Shown here piece by piece: positions 16,996 to 24,969 of a stretch of 32,265 bases of DNA. Where the stretch lies: NCBI GenBank assembly GCA_022822405.1, contig JAJEBT010000033.1, positions 1-32,265 on the forward strand. Direction: 5' to 3'. Under the pieces are notes generated by a model. That model was not told where the DNA came from, did no database searches, and saw only the letters and a program-made list of their open reading frames with translations. This DNA comes from Alphaproteobacteria bacterium (GTDB lineage Bacteria; Pseudomonadota; Alphaproteobacteria; MPNO01; UBA830). The number at the start of each line of letters is the position of its first letter. The stretch's first letter is position 1. A program made the translations under genes and the position numbers.

Positions 16996-18006
16996 ATGGC
17001 TGCGCATCCGGTTCCGACGATCGACATCGAACCTTTCGTCCGTGGCGGCGAAGCCGGGCGCGACAGTGTCGCTCAGGCTGTGGATCAGGCCTGTACCGAG
17101 ACCGGATTCTTCGCGATCACCGGCCACGGCGTGTCCGGTGAACTGATCGCGCAACTTCGCGGAGCTGCGGTCGATTTCTTTGCCCTTCCCGAGCCCGACA
17201 AGCGCGCGGTCGAGCGCCCCGAAGACCGCATCAGCCGTGGCTGGAATGCGATCGGCGACCGGGCGCTGGCCTACTCGCTCGGCAACGAAACACCGCCGGA
17301 TCTCCAAGAGAGCTTCGCGATCGGGCCGGTCGACGTGCCCGACGCACCATACTTCACCTGCGGGCGGGCGAGAGCCTTCTTCGCCCCCAACCTGTGGCCG
17401 CCGACGGCGCCCGGACTCCGTGAAATCATGGAACGGTACTACCGCGTGATGGAGGGGCTTTCGCACACGGTCATGGAGGCCTTCGCCCGCGCGCTCGGCA
17501 AGCCCGACGACTTTTTCGACGACAAGATCGACCGTCATTCGTCGAGTCTGCGGCTGATCCGGTATCCCGGCCACGTCGCAGGCGCTGCGGAAGGGCAGCG
17601 CCGCGCCGGTGAACATCACGATTACGGCGCACTCACCATTCTGCATGGCGACAACCTGCCCGGCGGGCTGCAGGTCAAGCTGCGCCGTGGCGGATGGATC
17701 GATGTCATCCGCCCCGAAGGCGGCCTCATCTGCAATATCGGCGACGCGATGATGCGCTGGACCAACGACCGCTGGGTTTCGACGCTTCACCGCGTCGGGT
17801 TGCCCGAGACCGGAGATGTCAGCCCCGACCGGATCTCGATCGTGTATTTCCACAACCCGAATTACGATGCCGAGATCCGCTGCATCACGGCCGACGACGC
17901 GCCGGCGAGATATCCGCCGTCGGATTTCGACGCTTTTTTCGTTGACAAGCTGATGCGTGCATCCTACGGCGCAGACGGGCCGCCGCTCGGGACGGACGAC
18001 TGCTGA
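16996..18006 (+). CDS. Isopenicillin N synthase-like 2-oxoglutarate/Fe(II) oxygenase
   Basis: A 336-residue member of the IPNS/DAO family of non-haem iron oxygenases. The N-terminal D-I-E-P-F...T-G-F-F-A-I-T-G-H-G-V is the DIOX_N signature. The iron triad is H207-x-D209 (E-H-H-D-Y-G) and H265 (T-L-H-R-V), and the co-substrate carboxylate site is R279-x-S281. The bacterial relatives mostly act on small molecules of unknown identity. ATG 16996 has GGGGAGG seven bases upstream; the longer frame begins inside the end of the TRAP remnant. The natural substrate is unknown. Confidence 0.9.
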   Translation: MAAHPVPTIDIEPFVRGGEAGRDSVAQAVDQACTETGFFAITGHGVSGELIAQLRGAAVDFFALPEPDKRAVERPEDRISRGWNAIGDRALAYSLGNETPPDLQESFAIGPVDVPDAPYFTCGRARAFFAPNLWPPTAPGLREIMERYYRVMEGLSHTVMEAFARALGKPDDFFDDKIDRHSSSLRLIRYPGHVAGAAEGQRRAGEHHDYGALTILHGDNLPGGLQVKLRRGGWIDVIRPEGGLICNIGDAMMRWTNDRWVSTLHRVGLPETGDVSPDRISIVYFHNPNYDAEIRCITADDAPARYPPSDFDAFFVDKLMRASYGADGPPLGTDDC

Positions 18007-18056
18007 GACATCCTCGGGAGCAGCCCATGGCCGTACGGCCGCTGGCCACTACGGAC

Positions 18057-19019
18057 TCATCGCGAACCGAAATGCGCGTCCAGGCTTTTCCTCAGGCGCC
18101 CAGGATTCAGTCCGCGCCTCGCAGCGACGCCAGCCAGCTCTTCAAAGGCGCTGCCAGGATCCGCAGCTTTGTGCAGGCGCTTGTACGCGTCCTCGCGACG
18201 GGCAAGGCCGAGCGCTTCGGCAACGAGTTCGGTGTAGTGGATCACCTGCACGCCGCTAATCTTCTCCTGCGGAGACAGGTTGCGGTAGCATGAGTGGTAA
18301 AGTGCGGCGACGGCGTCTACCCCGCTCCGCCTGGCCTCCTCGAACAGCCCGGTCACCAGCCGGGCATGTTTCTCCTTCCCGACAAGGCCAATCTGCAGAT
18401 TGCCGCAATCGTGCCCCCATTCGGGCCCGGCCGAGCCGTCGACCACCTCGAGCCCGGGGACCGCAGCGAGAATGGCGCGGGCGAAACGGGAATCGCGGCT
18501 CGCCTGTTCATTGTCCCCATGGGCATGGAGCATCACCCTCCGCTCCACGCGATTGCGGAATTCGAGCCGGTCCAGGTTGGCGACAATGAACTCCGTGACA
18601 TGGAGATAGGGCACATCGAGGGAAATACCGGTCTCGGCGAAGGTATGGTCCATGTGCGCGTGGCATGACGGGCAATAGGTCAGCACCGCCTTCGGGGCAT
18701 AACCCTCGAACTTGCTGAAAGTCTGCCGGGTTATGGTCTCCGACGCTTCGACGTCACCATGGGCCTTGTGAATGATGCCGCAACAGGTGGACGGTCCGCC
18801 AAGGGCAACGAAGTCGATGTCCATTTCGCTCAGGATCGCGGTGATGGTTTCGGCAAGCGCGACGGTCCTCAGCACGTTGCAGCCAAGATAGAGGACATAG
18901 TCGTGCGCCGCCTTGTCCTTCTCGGTGCCCGCGCCCCAACACCGCGTCTCGTCGGCCCGGGTGGCGTCGGCGAGCGGCTCGATGGGACTAAAATAGCTGG
19001 CGTAATCGAATTTCGGCAT
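18057..19019 (-). CDS. CCG-domain Fe-S protein (HdrB-like), stand-alone
   Basis: A 320-residue relative of heterodisulfide reductase subunit B and the LutA/GlcF cysteine-rich proteins. The first half carries a full CCG set: C47, C79-C80-G81, C116-x2-C119. The second half is degenerate: histidines (H165, H167) stand where the first Cys is expected, C205-G replaces C-C-G, and only C244 remains of the last pair. One of the usual two cluster sites is therefore probably lost. No HdrA, HdrC or flavin partner is adjacent. ATG 19019 is chosen, although the frame is open to 19202. It lies 215 bp beyond the Rieske beta subunit on the same strand. Confidence 0.82.
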   Translation of the reverse strand: MPKFDYASYFSPIEPLADATRADETRCWGAGTEKDKAAHDYVLYLGCNVLRTVALAETITAILSEMDIDFVALGGPSTCCGIIHKAHGDVEASETITRQTFSKFEGYAPKAVLTYCPSCHAHMDHTFAETGISLDVPYLHVTEFIVANLDRLEFRNRVERRVMLHAHGDNEQASRDSRFARAILAAVPGLEVVDGSAGPEWGHDCGNLQIGLVGKEKHARLVTGLFEEARRSGVDAVAALYHSCYRNLSPQEKISGVQVIHYTELVAEALGLARREDAYKRLHKAADPGSAFEELAGVAARRGLNPGRLRKSLDAHFGSR

Positions 19020-19234
19020 TGTCAGGCATCCGTTCCGCACTTGGCAGTATAGCGATTTGCCGCTGCGGCCGCATTCGTGACTGGCCGGATGGCCGATGCG
19101 CTGACCGACGGGAACCGGCCGGCGGTACCGAAAGGCCCCGCGGCGACAGGTGCGAATGCCTGATCGCCGCAGTGGAGCCGCTGGCGCCGAGTGAAGGTCC
19201 ACATTGAAACGGCTGTTGCGCGTCTGCGTCCCGC

Positions 19235-19714
19235 TCAGAGGATGAAACTCACCGAGCCGAGAGATCCGAGCTCCTCCGAATCGAGGATAGCCCGCCGTTC
19301 CGCGATCCAGAGCTTGTCTCCGTCCACTGTCAGACGGTGCAGATAGCGGCCGACATACACGCCGCCGCGGCCACCCCTCCGAAACCTGTGCACCGAGAAA
19401 TTCGAGGTCACAAGCGCCTCCCTGTCGCCGCCCTCCACGATCCTGACGTTGGTGATCAGCCGGCGGGTGCGGGACGGCGGAAACTCCGCATGGGCATCCC
19501 GGCTCTGCAGCCGCTTGACGCGTCCGCGAAGCCTCTGCATGTCGTCGGCTATGATGAACAGCGTCGTGTCGGGGTCACTGTCGGGCGCCTCGTTGGGCGG
19601 CACCAGGTAGCGGGCATCGTCGGTCAACAGGGCGAGCCACGCATCGAGCTCCCAGGCATCGAGCAGGGCGGCTTCGCGATACAGGAACTCCTCCGCCCGT
19701 TCCCGCGTCAGCAC
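19235..19714 (-). CDS. Ring-hydroxylating dioxygenase, beta subunit
   Basis: A 159-residue SnoaL/NTF2-like subunit of a Rieske oxygenase. Family features include A-E-E-F-L-Y-R-E-A-x-L-L-D near the start, W-L-A-L-L-T-D-D-A-R-Y and the C-terminal G-R-Y-L-H-R-L...W-I-A-E-R-R-A-I-L-D. The beta subunit is structural, forming the alpha3beta3 hexamer. The open frame reaches 19858, inside the alpha gene, but there is no start near the alpha stop except GTG at 19714, eight bases after that stop. This gives a normal length and strongly suggests co-translation. Confidence 0.9.
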   Translation of the reverse strand: MLTRERAEEFLYREAALLDAWELDAWLALLTDDARYLVPPNEAPDSDPDTTLFIIADDMQRLRGRVKRLQSRDAHAEFPPSRTRRLITNVRIVEGGDREALVTSNFSVHRFRRGGRGGVYVGRYLHRLTVDGDKLWIAERRAILDSEELGSLGSVSFIL

Positions 19715-19722
19715 GACGGCCG

Positions 19723-21021
19723 CTACCCTGCGTCCGGCCGCGCAGCGGCGTCTTCGGTCATCAGCGCGTTCCAGCGCCGCCAGAACGTGCGAAGATGCAA
19801 CTCGTCCGAGTTGAGCTGTTCGCCCGCCTTGGAGATCCCGCGTGTCATGACGGACCATGGCACCTCGTCGACCGTCGCGCCGACGCCCTCCTGGACCTGT
19901 TCGAGCGCCTCGACATCGTCGGGCGTTGCAAGGCCGCCCGGCCCGTAGAAGGTGAGAAAGGAATCGAGCCGCACCTTCCGCATCACCGGGCTTTCCTCGA
20001 CCGGTCCGACCGCCCAGGCGGTGACCTCCATGCGGTCGGCGGTTGCCGGCCAGAAGGTACGTATGGTTACCGAGGAACCGTCGTTGATCATGAGATTGGG
20101 AAACACCAGCAGGTTGCGGTTGGTGTTGGCAACGCGTTCGGCCCGCTCCGGTCCGAGACGCGCCACGAGTTCCGTCTTGGCCGCGGTGATTGCAGGTTTT
20201 GCCTCGTCGCCATAGACCGGTATCCAGGCGGCAACCGGGCGGCCCCGGAAATTGAGATTGTCGATGACGGCGTGGCCGTTGCCGAGATCCTTGCCCACAC
20301 CTCTTTTCGGCAGTAGCAGACCCTTGGGAACCGTCACGTCGACGCCGCTGTCCTTCATGTATTCGAGCCAGGTCGAATGAGTCGAATGAAGGTGGTAGTC
20401 GTCGAACGAATTCTCGACGAGGAGTTTCCAGTTGGCGCGAATGTCGTACTCCTGGACACCGCTCACGACCGTCAGGCTGCCCGACGCCGACTGCTCGACG
20501 ACGAGATCGATATAGTCCCGTGCGCCGGCCAGATAGGCGTGAAGCTCGCAGATCGCCTTGTCGAAACTCGCGAACCAGAACCCGCGATACGAATCGAGGC
20601 GCGGTGGCGCCATGAGACCGAGCAACGACCGGTCGAACGTATCGGGATAGGCATCGGCTCCGGGAACCGCGGCAAGACTCCCGTCATTGGCATATGACCA
20701 GCCATGGTAGAAGCAATAGAAGCGGTTGCTGTTGCCGCGCCGCTCGCGGCAGACGCGGGCGCCACGGTGCCGGCAGGTGTTGAGGAACAATCTCACCGAG
20801 CCGGCTGAATCGCGGCAGAAGATGACCGGTCGGCCGGCCACCTTGCGGGTTACGAAATCGCCGGGATCCGGAATTTCCGACTCATGTCCGACATAGATCC
20901 AGCTCCGGTCGAACACCCGTTTCCGTTCCGCCTCGAGAATCGCGGGCTCGACCAGCACGCGGCGATTCAGCCGGAAGTCGCGGCCCGCGGCATCGTCGAC
21001 GATGAAGGCGTCGCGCATCAT
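19723..21021 (-). CDS. Rieske non-haem iron dioxygenase, alpha subunit
   Basis: The 432-residue catalytic subunit that adds O2 to an aromatic ring. The Rieske [2Fe-2S] site is C83-x-H85 and C103-x2-H106. The mononuclear iron site is E-N-S-F-D207-D-Y-H210-x4-H215, with D207 as the bridging residue, and a later Asp in the D-D-V-E-A-L-E helix as probable third ligand. The overall pattern is benzoate/anthranilate-type. RidA-like and beta genes flank it within 10 bp. No ferredoxin or reductase gene is present in the window, so electrons must come from elsewhere. The neighbouring divergent CoA-thioester genes suggest an aromatic acid or its CoA ester as substrate (inference). Confidence 0.93.
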   Translation of the reverse strand: MMRDAFIVDDAAGRDFRLNRRVLVEPAILEAERKRVFDRSWIYVGHESEIPDPGDFVTRKVAGRPVIFCRDSAGSVRLFLNTCRHRGARVCRERRGNSNRFYCFYHGWSYANDGSLAAVPGADAYPDTFDRSLLGLMAPPRLDSYRGFWFASFDKAICELHAYLAGARDYIDLVVEQSASGSLTVVSGVQEYDIRANWKLLVENSFDDYHLHSTHSTWLEYMKDSGVDVTVPKGLLLPKRGVGKDLGNGHAVIDNLNFRGRPVAAWIPVYGDEAKPAITAAKTELVARLGPERAERVANTNRNLLVFPNLMINDGSSVTIRTFWPATADRMEVTAWAVGPVEESPVMRKVRLDSFLTFYGPGGLATPDDVEALEQVQEGVGATVDEVPWSVMTRGISKAGEQLNSDELHLRTFWRRWNALMTEDAAARPDAG

Positions 21022-21028
21022 CGGCGGA

Positions 21029-21466
21029 TCAGCCTCCCCGTTCCGAATCCGGCACGCCGCCGGCCTCTCCTCCGCCGTCGGGAACGACCGCAGTCGTTTC
21101 TATTTCGAGCCGCGCCCGATCCTCCATCAGCGCCACCACCTGAACCGCTGCCATCGCCGGAAAGTTTCGGCCCATGACCTCGCGCCAGACGGCTCCGATC
21201 TCCGGCAAGCGGGCGAGATATTCCTGCTTGTCGACGAAGTACATCGTCATGCGGCAGACATGTTCCGGACCAGCTCCGCCTTCGCGCAACACCGCGACCG
21301 TGTTGCTCAGAGCGCAACGGAATTGATCGACAAAATCATCGGTCTCGAACTTCTCCTCGGCGTTCCAGCCAACCATGCCGGCCACGAACACGAACCGGCC
21401 GCGGGCCGCAATCCCGTTGGAGTAACCCTTCGGCCTCTTCCAGCCGGGCGGATTGAGAATCTGCAT
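21029..21466 (-). CDS. RidA (YjgF/UK114) family protein lacking the deaminase arginine
   Basis: A 145-residue RidA-fold protein (N-G-I-A-A-R-G-R-F-V-F-V-A-G near 17-30, L-E-I-E-T-T-A-V-V near 120). True imine/enamine deaminases carry an Arg in P-A-R-x that binds the substrate carboxylate. Here the sequence is F-P-A-M105-A, so that Arg is replaced. The protein is likely a specialised, pathway-linked relative, possibly acting on a substrate whose carboxylate is masked as a thioester. It ends 7 bp before the dioxygenase alpha gene and shares a divergent control region with the SDR-MarR-crotonase operon. Confidence 0.88.
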   Translation of the reverse strand: MQILNPPGWKRPKGYSNGIAARGRFVFVAGMVGWNAEEKFETDDFVDQFRCALSNTVAVLREGGAGPEHVCRMTMYFVDKQEYLARLPEIGAVWREVMGRNFPAMAAVQVVALMEDRARLEIETTAVVPDGGGEAGGVPDSERGG

Positions 21467-21518
21467 GTTCTTCCCCGCGCTCCGCCTGCGCGAAGCCTGC
21501 CTGTCTTGCGAATGGTCG

Positions 21519-21545
21519 TTGAACAGTTTAGGCTTAAATCATTAT
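21519..21545 (+). promoter_or_regulatory. Candidate MarR operator and promoter in the divergent region
   Basis: The near-palindrome TTTAGGCTTAAA (21527-21538) sits in the AT-rich patch of the 98-bp gap between the ridA-like and SDR genes, between TTGAAC (21519-21524) and CATTAT (21540-21545). Its size and symmetry suit a MarR dimer, and a MarR gene is second in the rightward operon. Repression of both arms by that regulator is inference. Confidence 0.42.
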
Positions 21546-21564
21546 CGCACAAGATGGTTCCGCG

Positions 21565-22398
21565 ATGACGGATCTCTCCGGCACAGGCACGACCGCTTCA
21601 GGCGCAGCCGACGCACGGGATGCGCCGCTCGGGGGACAGCACGCGGTTGTCACGGGCGGAAGCCGAGGCATCGGCGCCGCGATCGCCGGCCGGCTCGCCG
21701 CGCTCGGCGCCAGTCTCACGGTCATCGGCCGCGACCGGCAAGCGCTTCGGCATGTCGTGTCCGACCTCTCCCGCACATTCGGCACCCCGATCGGACCTGA
21801 ACCGGCCGATGTCACGCAGCCTGACCAGGTCCGGGCGGCCATGGAGGCCGCAGCCGGATCGCGGGGCCCGATCTCGATCCTGGTCAACAACGCAGGCACC
21901 GGCAAGAGCGCGCCGTTTCGACGTACCGACCGCGCGTTGTGGGACGAGATGCTCGAACTCAACCTGACCAGCGCCTACATGTGCACCCGCGAGGTGCTTC
22001 CAGGCATGATCGAGGCCGGTTTCGGCCGGATCATCAACATCGCTTCCACGGCCGGCCTGAAAGGTTATCCCTACGTCACCGCCTACTGCGCGGCCAAGCA
22101 TGGCATGATCGGCCTCACGCGCGCGCTTGCCCTCGAGACGGCGCGGCAGAACGTCACGGTCAACGCCGTCTGTCCCGGCTACACAGAAACCGAACTGACC
22201 ACGCGGACAATCGACAACATCGTGTCCAAGACAGGGCGAAGCGCCGACGACGCCATGGCCGAGCTCGCCGCGCTCAACCCCCAGAAACGCCTGGTCCAGC
22301 CCCGCGAGGTCGCCGAGGCCGTAGCCTGGCTCGCCCTGCCCGGTTCCGCGGCAATCACCGGACAGGCTGTCGCCGTGGCGGGCGGAGAAGTGATGTAA
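21565..22398 (+). CDS. Short-chain dehydrogenase/reductase of the aromatic-CoA cluster
   Basis: A 277-residue classical SDR: T-G-G-S-R-G-I-G near residue 30, N-N-A-G near 110, catalytic Ser in I-A-S-T-A-G and Y-x-x-x-K as Y-C-A-A-K. R-D-R following the second beta strand suggests NADP(H). It has about 15 more N-terminal residues than usual and no obvious ribosome binding site. The stop codon overlaps the MarR start (TAATG). In a CoA-thioester pathway this enzyme would be a 3-hydroxyacyl-CoA-type dehydrogenase (inference). Confidence 0.92.
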   Translation: MTDLSGTGTTASGAADARDAPLGGQHAVVTGGSRGIGAAIAGRLAALGASLTVIGRDRQALRHVVSDLSRTFGTPIGPEPADVTQPDQVRAAMEAAAGSRGPISILVNNAGTGKSAPFRRTDRALWDEMLELNLTSAYMCTREVLPGMIEAGFGRIINIASTAGLKGYPYVTAYCAAKHGMIGLTRALALETARQNVTVNAVCPGYTETELTTRTIDNIVSKTGRSADDAMAELAALNPQKRLVQPREVAEAVAWLALPGSAAITGQAVAVAGGEVM

Positions 22399-22925
22399 TG
22401 GACCGGAGCAACGCCCGCACAAATGACATGCGGACGGACTGCGAATTCGGCGTCTGCCACAGCGACCGCATGGAATTGCGCGTCTGGCTGAGACTGTTGG
22501 CCTGCACGAACCTTCTCGATCACGAACTCAGGCAAAGGCTGACGCGAACCGCCGGAACCACCCTTCCCCGCTTCGATGTCCTCGCACAGCTCGATCGCCA
22601 TGGCGCGCCGGTGTCCATGGGCGAACTCTCGCAGCGCCTCATGGTCTCCAAGGGCAACGTCACCGGCCTGATCGACCGTCTGGCCCGTGACGGTCTGGTG
22701 GCTCGCAGCCGGTCCCCCGAGGACCGGCGTTTTCAGATGGTCGAACTGACGGCCGCCGGCAAGGCGTTCTTTGCGAAAATCGCCGACGAACACCGCCAAT
22801 GGGTGACGGAGATGATGGACAGGCTGTCTCCGGACGAAATGACGGCACTCTACGCGCTGCTGGCGGGTCTCAAGAACTCGGTTCTTGCCAACATCAGCGA
22901 ACAGACACCGGAGAAGGTTGAATGA
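22398..22925 (+). CDS. MarR family transcriptional regulator
   Basis: A 175-residue winged-helix regulator. The DNA-binding part is clear: [24 protein letters not shown] (recognition helix) followed by the wing R-S-R-S-P-E-D-R-R. MarR proteins are usually repressors released by an aromatic acid or aroyl-CoA. ATG 22398 overlaps the SDR stop by one base, and the gene ends overlapping the crotonase ATG by four. It is embedded in the operon and likely autoregulates it through the site at 21527-21538. Confidence 0.92.
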   Translation: MDRSNARTNDMRTDCEFGVCHSDRMELRVWLRLLACTNLLDHELRQRLTRTAGTTLPRFDVLAQLDRHGAPVSMGELSQRLMVSKGNVTGLIDRLARDGLVARSRSPEDRRFQMVELTAAGKAFFAKIADEHRQWVTEMMDRLSPDEMTALYALLAGLKNSVLANISEQTPEKVE

Positions 22926-23740
22926 CCAAACCGACGGGCGCGGCAATCTCGCCACAGCACTTTGACTGGGTAGTGGACGGAGCGGTTGCAACCATCACGT
23001 TGAACCGCCCGGAGCGCAAGAATCCGCTGACGTTCCACTCCTATGCGGAGCTGCGCGACACTTTCGCCGCGCTTCGCCATGTCGATGACATCAACGCGGT
23101 CGTGATCACCGGCGCCGGCGGGAATTTCTGCTCTGGCGGCGACGTGCGCGAGATCATCGGCCCTCTCGTCGAGATGGACATGAAGGATCTTCTGCGCTTC
23201 ACGGAGATGACCGGAGATGTGGTGCGCGCCATGCGCGCCTGTCCGCAACCGGTGATCGCCGCCGTCGAAGGCGTCTGCGCCGGCGCCGGAGCCATACTCG
23301 CGATGGCTTCCGACCTGCGCTACGGAACGGCCGATTCGAAGACCGCGTTCCTGTTCACCCGCGTCGGTCTCGCTGGCTGCGACATGGGCGCCTGCGCCAT
23401 CCTGCCCCGCATCATCGGCCAGGGCAGGGCTTCCGAACTGCTCTATACCGGACGCTCGATGAGCGGCGAGGAAGGGCTGCAGTGGGGCTTCTTCAATGCC
23501 CTCTGCGATCCCGGAAAAACACTTGAGACGGCCAGGGAACAGGCAGCGCGGCTGGCGAACGGTCCGACGTTCGCGCACGGCATAACCAAACGCCAGCTGC
23601 ACATGGAGTGGAACATGAGCATCGACGATGCGATCACTGCCGAAGCCGAGGCGCAAGCCATCTGCATGCAGACCGAGGACTTCCGGCGTGCCTACCAGGC
23701 GTTCATCAACCGGGCGAGACCCGAATTCGAGGGAAACTGA
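22922..23740 (+). CDS. Enoyl-CoA hydratase/isomerase (crotonase) family protein with non-hydratase active site
   Basis: A 272-residue crotonase with the oxyanion-hole segment G-G-N-F-C-S-G-G-D and [12 protein letters not shown]. Both glutamates used by classical hydratases are absent: G-C-E-L-A-M is here G-A-I-L-A-M, and P-E-I is T-R-V. An Asp in L-A-G-C-D-M-G aligns instead with the L-A-A-D-V-G of dienoyl-CoA isomerases. Isomerisation or ring-modifying chemistry is more likely than hydration. It is translationally coupled to marR and 2 bp before the acyl-CoA dehydrogenase. I recall similar proteins beside salicylyl-CoA or aminobenzoyl-CoA hydroxylase genes. Confidence 0.88.
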   Translation: MTKPTGAAISPQHFDWVVDGAVATITLNRPERKNPLTFHSYAELRDTFAALRHVDDINAVVITGAGGNFCSGGDVREIIGPLVEMDMKDLLRFTEMTGDVVRAMRACPQPVIAAVEGVCAGAGAILAMASDLRYGTADSKTAFLFTRVGLAGCDMGACAILPRIIGQGRASELLYTGRSMSGEEGLQWGFFNALCDPGKTLETAREQAARLANGPTFAHGITKRQLHMEWNMSIDDAITAEAEAQAICMQTEDFRRAYQAFINRARPEFEGN

Positions 23741-23742
23741 CG

Positions 23743-24951
23743 GTGTCCGACCAGAGCTATCTCGAGTGGCCGTTCCTCGAGGACTCGCACCGGGCGCTGG
23801 CCCGCGACATCCGCACCTGGTCCGAACGCGAGATTGCGCCGCTGGCCGAGGAGGAACCGGCTGACCGGGCCGGCCTCGATGCGCTGATGAGGGAACTGGT
23901 CAACCGCCTCGCAGCGGGCGGCTGGCTGCAATACACGGTGCCGGCGCCATGGGGCGGGCGGGCGCGGACGCTCGATGTGCGGGCCCTGTGCCTGATCCGC
24001 GAGACGCTGGCCTTCCATTCGGGCATTGCCGACCTCGCCTTCGTCATGCAGGGCCTGGGGACGGGCCCGATTTCGCTGTTCGGCTCCGAAGACATGCGGC
24101 GCCGGTACCTGCCGGACGTTGCCGCCGGCAGGCGCATCGCCGCCTTCGCGCTCTCGGAGCCACAGTCGGGATCCGACGTCGCCGCCATGACGACCGCCGC
24201 GCGACAGGACGGTGGCGACTACGTGATCGACGGCGAAAAGACGCTGATCTCGAACGGTGGGCTGGCCGATCAGTACGTGGTGTTCGCGCGGACCGGAGAG
24301 GCGCCGGGGGCGCGCGGCCTGTCGGCGTTCGTGGTCGATGCCGATGCGCCGGGTTTCTCGGTCATTGAACATTTCGACATCATCGCGCCGCATCCGCTGG
24401 CGAGGCTCGGCTTCGAGAACTGCCGCGTGCCCGCGTCGCAGATGCTCGGCGAACCCGGCGACGGCTTCAAGGTGGCCATGGCCTCTCTCGACGTGTTCCG
24501 CCCGACCGTTGGCGGCGCAGCACTCGGCTTTGCCCGGCGCGCCTGCGACGAGGCGCTGGCCCATGCGCAGGCCCGCCGATCGTTTGGGAAGCCGCTGGCC
24601 GAACACCAGCTGATCCAGGCCAAGATCGCCGACATGGCTCTCCGGATCGATGCCGCCGCCCTCCTCGTCTGCCGCGCGGCCTGGGCACGGGACACCCGCC
24701 CCGGCCGGGTGACCCGCGAAGCCGCGATGGCGAAGCTCTATGCCACCGAGAGCGCGCAGGAGGTCGTGGACGAAGCAGTCCAGATCTTCGGCGGCATGGG
24801 AGTCGTGGTCGGCTCGACCGTCGAACGCCTCTATCGGGAGGTTCGCGCGCTGCGCATATACGAGGGTGCGAGCGAGATCCAGCGCCTGATCATAGCGGGC
24901 CAAGCGCTGGCTGAAGCCCGCGCCGAAATCGAGGCCGAAGCGGCCGAATGA
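23743..24951 (+). CDS. Acyl-CoA dehydrogenase
   Basis: A 402-residue FAD-dependent acyl-CoA dehydrogenase. Signatures are L-S-E-P-Q-S-G-S-D (FAD/substrate loop near 142), [12 protein letters not shown] near 280, F-G-G-M-G near 348 and the C-terminal Y-E-G-A-S-E-I-Q, whose Glu matches the catalytic base of medium-chain enzymes. The frame opens earlier, but GTG 23743 lies 2 bp after the crotonase stop with GAGGGA upstream and matches the family's N-terminus. It would oxidise an alicyclic or aroyl-derived CoA thioester in the pathway (inference). Confidence 0.93.
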   Translation: MSDQSYLEWPFLEDSHRALARDIRTWSEREIAPLAEEEPADRAGLDALMRELVNRLAAGGWLQYTVPAPWGGRARTLDVRALCLIRETLAFHSGIADLAFVMQGLGTGPISLFGSEDMRRRYLPDVAAGRRIAAFALSEPQSGSDVAAMTTAARQDGGDYVIDGEKTLISNGGLADQYVVFARTGEAPGARGLSAFVVDADAPGFSVIEHFDIIAPHPLARLGFENCRVPASQMLGEPGDGFKVAMASLDVFRPTVGGAALGFARRACDEALAHAQARRSFGKPLAEHQLIQAKIADMALRIDAAALLVCRAAWARDTRPGRVTREAAMAKLYATESAQEVVDEAVQIFGGMGVVVGSTVERLYREVRALRIYEGASEIQRLIIAGQALAEARAEIEAEAAE

Positions 24952-24969
24952 AGGCTTTGGAGACGAGAC

